Below the pieces are notes generated by a model. The model did no database searches, was not told where the DNA came from, and saw only the letters and a list, made by a program, of their open reading frames with translations. Positions 1-10,373 of a DNA stretch of 41,622 nt are shown here, in pieces (position 1 is the first letter of the stretch; every line of letters begins with the position of its first letter). Source of the DNA: Burkholderiales bacterium (GTDB taxonomy: Bacteria > Pseudomonadota > Gammaproteobacteria > Burkholderiales > Burkholderiaceae_C); the NCBI GenBank assembly GCA_016192425.1, contig JACPUE010000042.1, forward strand, positions 1 through 41,622, read 5' to 3'. The position numbers were made by a program, and so were the translations under genes.

Positions 1-2
1 TG

Positions 3-719
3 GCCGTGATGTGGCCGCTGGCCAGCCACCCCACGAACAAGAACGAAATCATCGCCTGGGATCTTGCGCACGACCCGCGCGAACTGGCCCTGCTGGACGT
101 GGAGCAATTGCGCCTGCGCATGTTCACGCGCACGGCTGACCTGCCCGAGGGCGTGGCACGCCTGCCCGTCAAGACGGTGCACCTCAACAAATCGCCCATG
201 GTGGTGGGCAACGTCAACACACTCACGCCTGTGCTGGCGCAGCGCTGGGGCATCGACCTGGCCCAGGCGGCGGCGCATGCCGAGCAGGCGCGCGCACTGC
301 CCGATATGAGCGCCATCTGGCCCGCGGTGTTTGCCCGCCCGCCCGAGCCCGCGCCCGATGTCGAGCAGGATTTGTACGGCGGCTTCGTCGGCAACAACGA
401 CCGCCGCCGCCTCAACGAGTTGCGCACCATGACGGGCGAGCAGCTCGCCCGCGCCCGCACGGCCTTCGATGACCCGCGCCTGGACGAACTGCTCTGGCGC
501 TACCGCGCGCGCTCGTTCCCCGGCACCTTGACGCCCGAGGAGGCCGAACGTTGGGAAGCGCACCGTGCGGCCCGGCTGCTGGAAGGGCAGGGCGGCATGC
601 GTACCGTGGATCAGTTTTTTGCTGAGATCGACCAACTCTCCGAGACCGCCGATGAGCGCGCCGAAGCCATCCTGGGCGCGCTGTACGATTGGGCCGAGGC
701 GATCGTTCCAGAACACTGA
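3..719 (+). CDS. sbcB: Exodeoxyribonuclease I, C-terminal part (5'-partial)
   Basis: The frame is open to the left edge, so the true start is outside the window. The 238 visible codons are roughly the C-terminal half of the family's usual ~475 residues. They include the ExoI-typical stretches PLASHPTNKNEII near the left edge and LPVKTVHLNKSPMVV, followed by the helical C-terminal ExoI domain. Exonuclease I degrades single-stranded DNA 3' to 5' and acts in mismatch repair and recombination. The DEDD nuclease residues lie upstream of the window, so catalytic integrity cannot be judged. The kinase gene begins 13 nt after the stop, suggesting co-transcription. Confidence 0.9.
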   Translation, partial: AVMWPLASHPTNKNEIIAWDLAHDPRELALLDVEQLRLRMFTRTADLPEGVARLPVKTVHLNKSPMVVGNVNTLTPVLAQRWGIDLAQAAAHAEQARALPDMSAIWPAVFARPPEPAPDVEQDLYGGFVGNNDRRRLNELRTMTGEQLARARTAFDDPRLDELLWRYRARSFPGTLTPEEAERWEAHRAARLLEGQGGMRTVDQFFAEIDQLSETADERAEAILGALYDWAEAIVPEH

Positions 720-732
720 TCCACCCACCGCC

Positions 733-2058
<1,326 letters not shown>

Positions 2059-2112
2059 TTGCTATCAAATTAATAGCTTATAACGCTTTGTGGGTGGGCG
2101 CTGAAGCCATTT
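2059..2112 (+). repeat. Palindromic repeat, copy A (degenerate)
   Basis: Begins right after the kinase stop codon. It shares TTGCTAT..AA....ATAGCT, a GGGCGCT block and a GCC-A-T-rich end with the copy at 29007-29077, in the same spacing. The central palindrome is degraded here. The rest of the 260-nt gap before the yebC-like gene contains no recognisable gene. Confidence 0.6.
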
Positions 2113-2318
2113 TTCCATTGTTCTGCCAAAAAAATAGGTGATACACACCGCGATGGTCGCCACCACCCCAGCCATTTTCGCTTTGCCCGCATTTGCCTTG
2201 TTCGCCGAGGCTTCTGGCGGGTGTATAACCACACCCCTCGGGCCTTGCGCATGTGCGTGGCCCATCCCCCGATACGGCCCGCCACACTGGCGCGCCACAA
2301 CACCAAGGAACACGCAAG

Positions 2319-3032
2319 ATGGGCGCGCAGTGGAAGGCAAAAGGCAAGGCACAGGTAGCCGACGCCAAGGGCAAATTGTTTGGCAAGCTGGTCAAGGAAA
2401 TCCTGGTCGCCGCGCGCGGCGGCGCGGATCCGGCCACGAATTCGCGGCTGCGCCTCGTGGTCGAGCAGGCCCGCAAGGCCTCCATGCCCAAGGACACGCT
2501 GGAGCGGGCCATCAAGAAGGGTTCGGGCACGGGCAGCGAGGCGGTGCACTACGAACATGTGACCTACGAAGGTTTTGCGCCGCACCGTGTGGCCGTGATG
2601 GTCGAATGCCTGACGGACAACGTGAACCGCACAGCGCCCGAAATGCGCGTGCTGTTCCGCAAGGGGCAGCTGGGCACTTCGGGCTCGGTGGCGTGGGACT
2701 TTGACCATGTGGGCCTGATCGAGGCCGAGCCCGCCACTGCGGGCGCTGACCCAGAGGTGGCTGCCATCGAAGCGGGTGCGCAGGATTTCGAGCCAGCGGA
2801 CGAGGAGGGCGCCACCTTGTTCATCACCGACCCCACAGACCTCGACCTGGTGAGCCGCGCTTTGCCTGCCCAGGGCTTCACGGTGCTGTCGGCCAAGCTG
2901 GGCTACCGGCCGAAGAACCCGGTGAATCCCGCAAGCCTGAGTGCGGAGCAGTTGGAGGAAGTGGAAACCTTTCTCACCGCCATCGATGCCAACGACGACG
3001 TACAGAACGTGTACGTCGCGCTGGCGGGCTGA
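2319..3032 (+). CDS. yebC: YebC/PmpR-family DNA-binding regulatory protein
   Basis: A 237-residue protein starting [10 protein letters not shown], with [13 protein letters not shown], a [11 protein letters not shown] segment and the acidic insert [12 protein letters not shown], all typical of the YebC/PmpR/TACO1 family (usually ~240-250 residues). Family members bind DNA as transcriptional regulators, and some have been linked to translation of proline-rich stretches. Which role applies here is not visible. The ATG at 2319 is preceded by AAGGA at 2304-2309 and gives the family-typical N-terminus. The TGA stop lies inside the 5-bp duplicated target of the MITE-like element that follows. The insertion therefore left the reading frame intact. 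Confidence 0.92.
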   Translation: MGAQWKAKGKAQVADAKGKLFGKLVKEILVAARGGADPATNSRLRLVVEQARKASMPKDTLERAIKKGSGTGSEAVHYEHVTYEGFAPHRVAVMVECLTDNVNRTAPEMRVLFRKGQLGTSGSVAWDFDHVGLIEAEPATAGADPEVAAIEAGAQDFEPADEEGATLFITDPTDLDLVSRALPAQGFTVLSAKLGYRPKNPVNPASLSAEQLEEVETFLTAIDANDDVQNVYVALAG

Positions 3033-3033
3033 G

Positions 3034-3297
3034 AACGTGTTCATGATCTTTTCATGGTGCCCGTTGCCCCACAAAAGGGGCAGATGCCAGGCGCAAAGCG
3101 CAGCCGGGCTGGTGGCCCGGCGAGCATTTGTAACGCTGCAGATGCCCCTTTTGTGGGGCAACCCTTCGGGCAAGGCAGCAAAAAGCCGCACTCGTCGTTG
3201 CGCGCCTTGTCCAGGCCACCAGCATGGACTGCGGCACGCGCCTCGATTGCGGCTTTTTGCTGCCTTGCGGGCTCCATGAAAAGATCATGAACACGTT
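3034..3297. mobile_element. MITE-like non-autonomous element with 24-bp perfect terminal inverted repeats
   Basis: A 264-bp element. Its first 24 bases (3034-3057) are the exact reverse complement of its last 24 (3274-3297), and pairing extends to 30 bp with one mismatch. Both sides are flanked by CTGAG (3029-3033 and 3298-3302), which fits a 5-bp target-site duplication. Inside are two further inverted repeats: 3063-3081 with 3144-3162 (19 bp) and 3171-3190 with 3248-3267 (20 bp, perfect), plus a GCCGGGC hairpin at 3103-3121. No plausible transposase frame exists, so it would need a transposase in trans. The parent insertion sequence is not recognised. Confidence 0.75.
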
Positions 3298-3424
3298 CTG
3301 AGTGGGCCTGAGTTCACCCATGCGTTCAGCCTGCCGTTGACACTAGCCGATCCCCGCTTCAATCAAGTGCCGACCCTACCGGGTTGTCTTTGGGCGGGTG
3401 TTTGGGCAGGAATGCAACCCGCCA

Positions 3425-3457
3425 AAGAAAAAACCCTAAGTGAATCAATCACTTAGG
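3425..3457 (-). terminator. Rho-independent terminator of tRNA-Ser
   Basis: On the minus strand a 9-bp stem CCTAAGTGA / TCACTTAGG (3435-3457) with a short loop is followed by a run of six T (the A-run on the plus strand at 3428-3433). It lies directly downstream of the tRNA 3' end. Confidence 0.85.
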
Positions 3458-3465
3458 ATTATATA

Positions 3466-3555
<90 letters not shown>

Positions 3556-3617
3556 GAAGCTCTCCATTATAGCCACGGAGTTGGTGCTGTTGTGCAAAGT
3601 GGTGCCTGCAGAGGCGA

Positions 3618-4535
3618 TTATTCGCCGGTTTTTTGCATCTGCACCATCTTCATCGCTGAGCTGATGAGTGCCGACACCTCAGTCATGTTGCTGGGCACGA
3701 TGAGGGTGGTGGTGGCGTCCGCGGCCACCTTGCTGTAGGCGTCCACGGCTTTTTCTGCGACCTTGAGCTGCACGGCTTGCTCGCCGCCGGGTTGGCGGAT
3801 GGCTGCGGCTACGCGCTCGATGGCCTGGGCGGTGGCTTCGGCCACGGCCTTGATGGATTCTGCCTGGCCCTGGGCGTTGTTGATGACGGCCTGCTTTTCG
3901 CCTTCGGAGCGGGCGATGAAGGCTTCGCGTTCGCCCGTGGCGATGTTGATCTGTTCCTGGCGGCGGCCTTCGGATGCGGCGATCAGCGCACGCTTTTCTC
4001 GCTCGGCGGTAATCTGGGCCTGCATGGAACGCAGGATTTCTGCGGGCGGTGTCAGATCCTTGATCTCGTAGCGCAGCACCTTGACGCCCCAGTTGAGGGC
4101 GGCTTCATCAATGGCCTGGACCACCTGGGCGTTGATGATGTCGCGCTCCTCGAAGGTCTTGTCGAGCTCCAGCTTGCCGATCACGCTGCGCAGCGAGGTT
4201 TGCGCCAGTTGCGTGACGGCCATGATGTAGTTGCTGGAGCCGTAGCTGGCGCGCATGGGGTCGGTGACCTGGAAGTACAGGATGCCGTCCACCTGGAGTT
4301 GGGTGTTGTCACGGGTGATGCAGACCTGGCTGGGCACGTCCAGCGGGATTTCCTTGAGGCTGTGCTTGTAGGCCACGCGCTCGATGAAGGGGATGAGGAA
4401 GTTCAGGCCGGGCGTGAGCGTGCCTGCGTACTTGCCCAGGCGTTCCTTGACCCAGGCGTTTTGCTGGGGGACGACTTTGACCGACTGGATGACGAAGATC
4501 ACGGCGATCACGAAAAAGACGGCAGCGATTTCCAT
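3618..4535 (-). CDS. qmcA: SPFH/band-7 (stomatin-like) membrane protein, QmcA type
   Basis: A 305-residue protein with one N-terminal hydrophobic segment (about 3-20), then an SPFH/PHB domain (VKVVPQQNAWVKERLGKY to about residue 180). After this comes an Ala/Glu/Gln-rich coiled-coil region (AEREKRALIAASEGRRQEQI, AQGQAESIKAVAEATAQAIE) and a short C-terminal tail. Such proteins oligomerise at the inner membrane and are tied to membrane microdomains and protease control. It follows the NfeD gene by 42 nt on the same strand; SPFH plus NfeD is an established partner pairing. The ATG at 4535 has GAAAGG about 9 nt upstream. Confidence 0.9.
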   Translation of the reverse strand: MEIAAVFFVIAVIFVIQSVKVVPQQNAWVKERLGKYAGTLTPGLNFLIPFIERVAYKHSLKEIPLDVPSQVCITRDNTQLQVDGILYFQVTDPMRASYGSSNYIMAVTQLAQTSLRSVIGKLELDKTFEERDIINAQVVQAIDEAALNWGVKVLRYEIKDLTPPAEILRSMQAQITAEREKRALIAASEGRRQEQINIATGEREAFIARSEGEKQAVINNAQGQAESIKAVAEATAQAIERVAAAIRQPGGEQAVQLKVAEKAVDAYSKVAADATTTLIVPSNMTEVSALISSAMKMVQMQKTGE

Positions 4536-4550
4536 GGAGTGCCTTTCGTT

Positions 4551-4559
4551 GGGGGGGGG
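4551..4559. repeat. Nine-base G/C homopolymer in the nfeD-qmcA gap
   Basis: Nine consecutive G on the plus strand (C9 in the transcript), 15 nt upstream of the qmcA start codon and just ahead of its ribosome binding site. Tracts of this length are prone to slippage, but no effect on expression is visible. Confidence 0.8.
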
Positions 4560-4577
4560 AAGGAAGTGCAGCGGGTG

Positions 4578-5003
4578 CTACACCGGATCGACCAGCAGGC
4601 GGTTGCCTACCAGTTCTGCCACGCGGTGCTTGCCGGTGCTGGGAGTGACACCTGGGCGGTGGATGGCTGTCCATTGGGCGCCTCGGTATTTGACGGTGGC
4701 GGTTCCATCGCTGTTCCATTGGTCGATGAAGATGGTTTCGCCAATATCCAGGTTCACGCTGCGTTCGGCGCGGGCCGATGGGTCGCCAGGGCGGCGCTTC
4801 TTGGCGAGGTTCCAGGCCACGACCGCACCCCCGCCGACCAGGGCTGCGCACACCAGTTGCAGCGCAATGCTGGCACCCAGATGGGCCGCCAATGCGCCAG
4901 CGGCCATGCCCAGGGCCAGCAGCAGCAGGTAGAAGGTGCCGGTCACCAGTTCCACTGCTACGGCCACGCCTGCCAGCACCCACCAAAGAGTGGAGTTCTC
5001 CAT
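4578..5003 (-). CDS. NfeD-family protein
   Basis: A 141-residue protein with two or three hydrophobic helices (about 6-35 and 45-65) followed by a soluble C-terminal OB-like NfeD domain (about 80-141: VNLDIGETIFIDQW, GAQWTAIHR, GNRLLVDP). It is the short form without the ClpP-like serine protease domain. NfeD proteins work with SPFH proteins in membrane organisation, and the qmcA-like gene follows on the same strand. The start at 5003 was chosen for MENSTLWW with GAGGAG 6 nt upstream; a longer frame to 5174 lacks a ribosome binding site and family similarity. Confidence 0.88.
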   Translation of the reverse strand: MENSTLWWVLAGVAVAVELVTGTFYLLLLALGMAAGALAAHLGASIALQLVCAALVGGGAVVAWNLAKKRRPGDPSARAERSVNLDIGETIFIDQWNSDGTATVKYRGAQWTAIHRPGVTPSTGKHRVAELVGNRLLVDPV

Positions 5004-5145
5004 GATGCGCTCCTCTGCGAGATTTGTTTGTAGTGCGCCACATTCTGGGACAAAAAGATGGTGATTCAAAGGCGCGACAGGCTTATTCCTTACACTTCGC
5101 GCCTGTTTTTCTTTTTTGGCCGGGCAGGTTGCACGGAGGCTGCGC

Positions 5146-7431
5146 ATGAAGTTTCGTTTTCCCATCATCATCATTGACGAGGATTACCGCTCCGAAAACA
5201 CTTCGGGGCTGGGTATCCGTGCCCTGGCGCAGGCGATCGAGGCCGAAGGCTTTGAGGTGCTGGGCGTGACCAGCTATGGCGATCTGAGCCAGTTTGCCCA
5301 GCAGCAAAGCCGTGCCAGTGCGTTCATCCTGTCGATCGATGACGAGGAGTTCACGCCGGGGCCGGATCTGGACCCGGCCGTGCTGAGCCTGCGCACCTTC
5401 ATCGAAGAAGTGCGGCGCAAGAATGCCGACGTGCCTATCTATGTGCACGGCGAGACCAAGACCAGCCGCCACTTGCCCAACGATGTGCTGCGCGAGCTGC
5501 ATGGCTTCATCCACATGTTCGAGGACACGCCCGAATTCGTGGCGCGCCACATCATCCGCGAGGCCAAGAGCTACCTGGAGGGCATTCAGCCGCCGTTCTT
5601 CCGCGCCTTGCTGGACTATGCCGAAGACGGGTCGTACAGCTGGCACTGCCCGGGCCATTCGGGCGGCGTGGCTTTTCTCAAGAGCCCGATCGGCCAGATG
5701 TACCACCAGTTCTATGGCGAAAACATGCTGCGCGCTGATGTGTGCAATGCGGTGGAAGAACTGGGCCAACTGCTGGACCACAACGGCGCCATTGGTGAGA
5801 GCGAGCGCAATGCTGCGCGCATCTTCAATGCCGACCACTGCTTCTTTGTGACCAACGGCACCAGCACGTCCAACAAGATCGTGTGGCACCACACGGTGGC
5901 GCCCGGCGACGTGGTGGTGGTGGACCGCAATTGCCACAAGTCGGTGCTGCACTCCATCATCATGACCGGCGCGGTGCCGGTGTTCCTCAAGCCTACGCGC
6001 AACCACTACGGCATCATCGGGCCGATTCCGCAGGGGGAGTTCGAGCCTGCGTCCATCCAGGCCAAGATCAAGGCCAATCCGCTGCTCAAGGGCGTGGATG
6101 CCAAGAAGGTTAAGCCGCGCGTGCTTACGCTCACGCAGTCCACCTACGACGGTGTGCTTTACAACACCGAGACCATCAAAGACATGCTGGATGGCTATGT
6201 GGACAACCTGCATTTTGACGAAGCCTGGCTGCCGCACGCGGCTTTCCACCCGTTCTACGGCACCTACCACGCCATGGGCAAGAAGCGCGCACGCCCCCAG
6301 CATTCGGTGGTGTATGCCACGCAGTCCATCCACAAGCTGCTGGCGGGCATCAGCCAGGCCAGCCATGTGCTGGTGCAGGATTCGCAGACCACCCAGCTGG
6401 ACAGGCACCTCTTCAACGAGGCCTACTTGATGCACACCTCCACCAGCCCGCAGTACAGCATCATCGCAAGCTGCGACGTGGCTGCTGCCATGATGGAGCC
6501 GCCCGGCGGCACCGCGCTGGTGGAAGAGAGCATTCTGGAGGCCCTGGACTTCCGCCGCGCCATGCGCAAGGTGGACGAGGACTTTGGCAAGAACGATTGG
6601 TGGTTCAAGGTCTGGGGGCCTGAAGAACTGGTGGACGAGGGTATCGGCAAGGCCGAGAGCTGGATCTTCCGCAGCAGCAACGGCAAGAGCCGCCGCAAGA
6701 ATGCCTGCTGGCACGGTTTTGGCACGCTGGCCGACGGCTTCAACATGCTCGACCCGATCAAGTCCACCGTGGTCACGCCCGGCCTCAACCTGGACGGCAG
6801 CTTCGACAAGACCGGCATTCCTGCGTCCATCGTCACCAAGTACCTGGCCGAGCATGGCGTGGTGGTCGAAAAGACGGGGCTCTACAGCTTCTTCATCATG
6901 TTCACCATCGGCATCACCAAGGGCCGCTGGAACACGCTGCTGACCGCGCTGCAGCAGTTCAAGGACGACTACGAGAAGAACCAGCCCATGTCGCGCATCC
7001 TGCCCGAGTTCTGCCAGCAGCACCGCCGCTACGAGCGCATGGGCCTGCGCGACCTGTGCCAGCACGTGCACCAGCTCTACGCCAAGTACGACATTGCGCG
7101 TCTGACGACGGATATCTACCTGTCCGACCTCACGCCAGCGCTCAAGCCCTCAGACGCCTATGCGCATATCGCCCAGCGCAAGACCGAGCGCGTGGAGATC
7201 GACCAGCTCGAAGGCCGCATTACCGTGGGCCTGATCACGCCGTACCCACCCGGTATCCCGCTGCTGGTGCCGGGCGAGGTGTTCAACAAGAAGATCGTGG
7301 ACTACCTCAAGTTCGCCCGCGACTTTGCGCTCATGGCGCCGGGCTTTGAAACCGACATCCACGGCCTGGTGGAAGAGGTGGACGCGCAGGGCCATGTGCG
7401 TTACTACGCCGACTGTGTGGCCCAGGGCTGA
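5146..7431 (+). CDS. PLP-dependent basic amino acid decarboxylase (Arg/Lys/Orn, biodegradative type)
   Basis: A 761-residue fold-type I decarboxylase. An N-terminal response-regulator-like wing domain (1-140, PIIIIDEDYRSENTS) precedes the PLP core: HCPGHSGG (167-174), TNGTSTSNK (236-244), HFDEAW with Asp358 contacting the pyridine nitrogen, and ATQSIHKLLAG with Lys397 as Schiff-base lysine. A C-terminal domain follows. Length and motifs match AdiA/CadA/SpeF-type enzymes, which decarboxylate Arg, Lys or Orn to the amine and CO2. Substrate cannot be fixed by eye. No antiporter gene is adjacent, unlike classic acid-resistance systems, so a polyamine role is equally possible. The ATG at 5146 has CGGAGG 6 nt upstream. 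Confidence 0.9.
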   Translation: MKFRFPIIIIDEDYRSENTSGLGIRALAQAIEAEGFEVLGVTSYGDLSQFAQQQSRASAFILSIDDEEFTPGPDLDPAVLSLRTFIEEVRRKNADVPIYVHGETKTSRHLPNDVLRELHGFIHMFEDTPEFVARHIIREAKSYLEGIQPPFFRALLDYAEDGSYSWHCPGHSGGVAFLKSPIGQMYHQFYGENMLRADVCNAVEELGQLLDHNGAIGESERNAARIFNADHCFFVTNGTSTSNKIVWHHTVAPGDVVVVDRNCHKSVLHSIIMTGAVPVFLKPTRNHYGIIGPIPQGEFEPASIQAKIKANPLLKGVDAKKVKPRVLTLTQSTYDGVLYNTETIKDMLDGYVDNLHFDEAWLPHAAFHPFYGTYHAMGKKRARPQHSVVYATQSIHKLLAGISQASHVLVQDSQTTQLDRHLFNEAYLMHTSTSPQYSIIASCDVAAAMMEPPGGTALVEESILEALDFRRAMRKVDEDFGKNDWWFKVWGPEELVDEGIGKAESWIFRSSNGKSRRKNACWHGFGTLADGFNMLDPIKSTVVTPGLNLDGSFDKTGIPASIVTKYLAEHGVVVEKTGLYSFFIMFTIGITKGRWNTLLTALQQFKDDYEKNQPMSRILPEFCQQHRRYERMGLRDLCQHVHQLYAKYDIARLTTDIYLSDLTPALKPSDAYAHIAQRKTERVEIDQLEGRITVGLITPYPPGIPLLVPGEVFNKKIVDYLKFARDFALMAPGFETDIHGLVEEVDAQGHVRYYADCVAQG

Positions 7432-7496
7432 CTGTCCATTGCACTGGGGCGCCTGCGGGCCAGCGCCCCGTGGGCTGCATCCGGCTGATAGCCTGT

Positions 7497-7560
7497 GATG
7501 CTATGAAAACAATAGCTGCTAGCGTTTGATTTATAAGCGCTGGCAGCTATTTTTGCTTGT
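7497..7560 (+). repeat. Palindromic repeat, copy B (best preserved palindrome)
   Basis: Reads TGATGCTATGAAAAC then AATAGCTGCTAGCG, a 13-nt AT-rich loop, and CGCTGGCAGCTAT followed by T. It lies between the convergent decarboxylase and fabI genes. It is the clearest member of the family also seen at 2059, 13753, 25005 and 29007. Confidence 0.8.
7512..7555 (+). terminator. Terminator-like hairpin formed by repeat copy B
   Basis: A 13-bp stem with one mismatch (7512-7524 with 7538-7550) followed by TTTTT; in the other direction the stem is followed by TTGTTTT. Placed between converging genes it could stop transcription from both sides. Function is inferred from structure only. Confidence 0.6.
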
Positions 7561-7573
7561 GGCTCTTTGTAGG

Positions 7574-8374
7574 TCAGACCTGGTCTGCCGACAGCCCTGC
7601 CGTTTGGCTGAATCCACCGTCCACGTAGGTGATTTCGGCGGTGACGCCCGAGGCCAGGTCGGACAGCAGGAACGCAGCGACATTGCCCACGTCCTCAATG
7701 GTCACGTTGCGGCGCAGGGGCGAGGCGTCGGCCACGCGCGAGAGCAGCTTGCCGAAGTCCTTGATGCCGCTGGCGGCCAGCGTCTTGATGGGGCCGGCGC
7801 TGATGCCGTTGGCACGAATGGCGCGGCCGTCCGCAGTGCGGCCCACGGCCTCGGCCAGGTAGCGCACGCTGGCCTCCAGGCTGGCCTTGGCCAGGCCCAT
7901 GGTGTTGTAGTTGGGGATGGAGCGCAGCGCGCCCAGGTAGCTCAGCGTCAGCAGCGAAGACTTGTCGTTCAGGTAGGGCAGGGCCGCCTTGGCCATGGCC
8001 GGGTAGCTGTAGGCGCTGATGTCGTGGGCGATGCGGAAGCTCTCGCGCGAGAGGCCGTCCAGGAAGTTGCCGGCAATGGCCTCGCGCGGCGCGAAGCCGA
8101 TGCTGTGCACGAAGCCGTCGAATGTGCCCCAGGCATCGCCCAGGCCCTTGAACATGGCTTCGATCTGCGCGTCGTCGGCCACGTCACAGTCGAACACCAG
8201 CGTTGAATTGAACTCGGCGGCGAACTCGGTGATGCGGTCCTTGAAGCGCTCGCCCACGTAGCTGAACGCCAGCTCGGCGCCCTGCGCGTGGCAGGCCCGG
8301 GCGATGCCGTAGGCGATGGAGCGGTTGGACAGAACGCCCGTGATGAGCAGTTTTTTACCGGACAGAATGCCCAT
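7574..8374 (-). CDS. fabI: Enoyl-[acyl-carrier-protein] reductase (NADH), FabI
   Basis: A 266-residue short-chain dehydrogenase-type enzyme catalysing the last reduction of each fatty acid elongation cycle. The N-terminus [21 protein letters not shown] is the FabI nucleotide-binding signature. The catalytic residues fall at Tyr146, Tyr156 and Lys163 ([19 protein letters not shown]), the same numbering as E. coli FabI. The ATG at 8374 has AAGGAG about 8 nt upstream. It is divergent from yejA with only 71 nt between start codons, so the two promoters must be close or overlapping. It is the target of triclosan in other bacteria; no resistance change at the active site was looked for. Confidence 0.96.
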   Translation of the reverse strand: MGILSGKKLLITGVLSNRSIAYGIARACHAQGAELAFSYVGERFKDRITEFAAEFNSTLVFDCDVADDAQIEAMFKGLGDAWGTFDGFVHSIGFAPREAIAGNFLDGLSRESFRIAHDISAYSYPAMAKAALPYLNDKSSLLTLSYLGALRSIPNYNTMGLAKASLEASVRYLAEAVGRTADGRAIRANGISAGPIKTLAASGIKDFGKLLSRVADASPLRRNVTIEDVGNVAAFLLSDLASGVTAEITYVDGGFSQTAGLSADQV

Positions 8375-8445
8375 TGTTGTTCTCCTTGGGGTGGTGAGTG
8401 CCATGGCGCCTGGAAACGGCGCGGTACGTAAGGCAGAATTGTCGC

Positions 8446-10254
8446 ATGCGGTTTTGCCTGATCTTTTTGTGGTGTTGCGCCGCCGTGCCTGCGTGGGCGG
8501 CCCATGCCTATGCGCTGTGGGGCGAGCCCCGTTACCCCGCGGGTTTCGCGTACTTTGCCTACGTCAACCCGCAGGCCCCCAGGGGCGGTGAGCTGCGGCT
8601 GGTGAGCAATTTGCGTACGTCCACCTTCGACAAGTACAACCCGTTCACCATCAAGGGCAATGCACCAGCCTATCTGTCCTCGCTGATGTTTGACTCCCTG
8701 CTTGTGGGCTCGCTCGACGAAACGGCCACCGGCTACGGCTTGCTGGCCGAGGACGTGCAGGTGGCGCAGGACGGCCTGTCGGCCACCTTCCGCCTGCGGC
8801 CCGAGGCGCGCTTCCACAACGGCAAACCCGTGCTGGCCGCAGACGTGAAGCACAGCTACGACACCTTGGTGGGCCCGCACACCTCGCCCGCGTACAAGAC
8901 GCTGCTGATCGACGTGGCCGGTGTGGATGTGCTGGACGATCGCACGGTGCGCTACCGCTTCCACAAGCCCAACCGCGAGCTGCCGCTCACCGTGGGTGGC
9001 CTGCCGGTGTTCAGCCGCGACTGGGGCGTGGAGGATGGAGTGCAGGGCGGCCAGCCCAAACCCTTCGACCAGGTGGTGATGGACATCCCCATTGGCAGCG
9101 GGCCGTACAAGATCGGCCCGGTGCGCTTCGGCAAGGACATCACCTATGTGCGCGATCCGGGCTACTGGGCCAAGGATTTGAACGTGCGCAAAGGCACGGC
9201 CAACTTCGACCGCATCACCGTCAAGATATACAAAGACGCTACCGCCCGGCTCGAAGCGCTCAAGGCCGGCGAATTCGACCTCATGCGTTTTTTCAGCGCG
9301 GGCGACTGGGCGCGGCGTGTGAACGGCAAGAAGTTCAACACGGGCGAACTCGTCAAGGGCGAGTTCGCGCACAAGCTGCCCTCGGGCTTCCAGAGCTACG
9401 TGCTCAACACACGCCGCCCCTTCTTGCAGGACGTGCGCGTGCGCGAGGCCTTGGGCCTGGCGCTGGACTACGAGTGGATGAACCGGCAGATGTTCTACGG
9501 CGCCTACCAGCGCGTCAACGGCCTGTTCGGCAACACCGCCTGCGAGACGCGCGGCACGCCCTCGCCGCAGGAGCTGGCGCTGATGGAGCCGCTGCGCCAA
9601 CACATCCCGCCCGCCGCCTTCGGCCCCATGACGGTGCCGCCGCGCACCGATGGCGATTCCTCCCTGCGCGCCAACCTGCGCCGCGCGCAGCAGCTGCTGA
9701 AAGACGCGGGCTGGGAAGTGCGTGACGGCGCCCTGCGCAACGAGCGCGGCGAAGCCCTGGTGCTCGAGTACCTGGACAGCAGTGAGGTCGGCGTGCGCGT
9801 GGTCACGCCCTGGATGCGCAGCCTGGAAAAGCTGGGCATCCGCTTGCGCTTCCGGTCGGTGGACTTCGCCCTGTACCAGCAGCGCCTGCAAAGTTTCGAC
9901 TTCGACATCACCTCCTGGGCCTTCCAGGGCACGCACAACCCCGGCCAGGAGTTCGCCGACCTGTTCGGCAGCAAGGCGGCAGACACCGAGGATTCGGGCA
10001 ATTTCGCCGGCGTGAAGAACCCCGCCGTGGATGCCTTGATTGATGCCATGACCTCCGCCAAGACCGAGGCGCAACTGCTGCCCGCCTGCCATGCACTGGA
10101 GCGCATCGTTGCCCACAGCCACTACCTGATTCCGCAGTGGACCGCCGTCACCCACCGCATGGTCTTCAACGCCTGGCGCCTGGCGCGGCCCGAGGCGCTG
10201 CCGCCATACTCGACGGGCGAGAGCTGGGCGATTGATACGTGGTGGGCCCGGTAA
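8446..10254 (+). CDS. yejA: ABC transporter periplasmic oligopeptide-binding protein, YejA type
   Basis: A 602-residue family 5 solute-binding protein. The N-terminus [18 protein letters not shown] is a signal peptide with likely cleavage before [12 protein letters not shown]. The pattern [26 protein letters not shown] is typical of YejA/microcin C-type binding proteins. It starts the yejABEF order, in which YejB and YejE are permeases and YejF the double ATPase. YejABEF imports peptides and, in enterobacteria, microcin C. The ATG at 8446 was chosen because it gives a clean signal peptide; the frame opens 48 nt earlier. The next gene begins after a 119-nt gap filled by a GC-rich repeat-like sequence. 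Confidence 0.93.
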   Translation: MRFCLIFLWCCAAVPAWAAHAYALWGEPRYPAGFAYFAYVNPQAPRGGELRLVSNLRTSTFDKYNPFTIKGNAPAYLSSLMFDSLLVGSLDETATGYGLLAEDVQVAQDGLSATFRLRPEARFHNGKPVLAADVKHSYDTLVGPHTSPAYKTLLIDVAGVDVLDDRTVRYRFHKPNRELPLTVGGLPVFSRDWGVEDGVQGGQPKPFDQVVMDIPIGSGPYKIGPVRFGKDITYVRDPGYWAKDLNVRKGTANFDRITVKIYKDATARLEALKAGEFDLMRFFSAGDWARRVNGKKFNTGELVKGEFAHKLPSGFQSYVLNTRRPFLQDVRVREALGLALDYEWMNRQMFYGAYQRVNGLFGNTACETRGTPSPQELALMEPLRQHIPPAAFGPMTVPPRTDGDSSLRANLRRAQQLLKDAGWEVRDGALRNERGEALVLEYLDSSEVGVRVVTPWMRSLEKLGIRLRFRSVDFALYQQRLQSFDFDITSWAFQGTHNPGQEFADLFGSKAADTEDSGNFAGVKNPAVDALIDAMTSAKTEAQLLPACHALERIVAHSHYLIPQWTAVTHRMVFNAWRLARPEALPPYSTGESWAIDTWWAR

Positions 10255-10255
10255 T

Positions 10256-10350
10256 GTGGCCCCCACGCTCCACCGTTGCACGGGTCGCTGCCCCCCAAGG
10301 GGGCTGGCCTTGCTTGGGGCGGCCCGGCGCTGCGGCCGCCGTCACCGCCA
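10256..10350. repeat. GC-rich intergenic repeat-like sequence (weak copy)
   Basis: The yejA-yejB gap carries CTGCCCCCCAAGGGGG and GGGGCGGCCCGGCG blocks. It shares the GGGGCGGCCC core with the elements at 13226 and 27341, but the match is much weaker than between those two. It can fold into GC hairpins within the operon. Confidence 0.4.
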
Positions 10351-10373
10351 TCACAAACAAGGGTTGATCGAAG

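Noticed and set aside
2113-2318. Additional small gene between the kinase and yebC
   Set aside because: Frames here lack ribosome binding sites and family resemblance; the stretch looks like ordinary leader DNA.
3054-3290. Small coding frames within the MITE-like element
   Set aside because: They are products of the inverted repeats (similar peptides on both strands), with no ribosome binding site and no transposase motif.
5083-7071. Long open frame on the minus strand opposite the decarboxylase gene
   Set aside because: High-GC shadow frame: rich in His/Ala/Leu with no family motif, while the plus-strand frame carries a complete decarboxylase.
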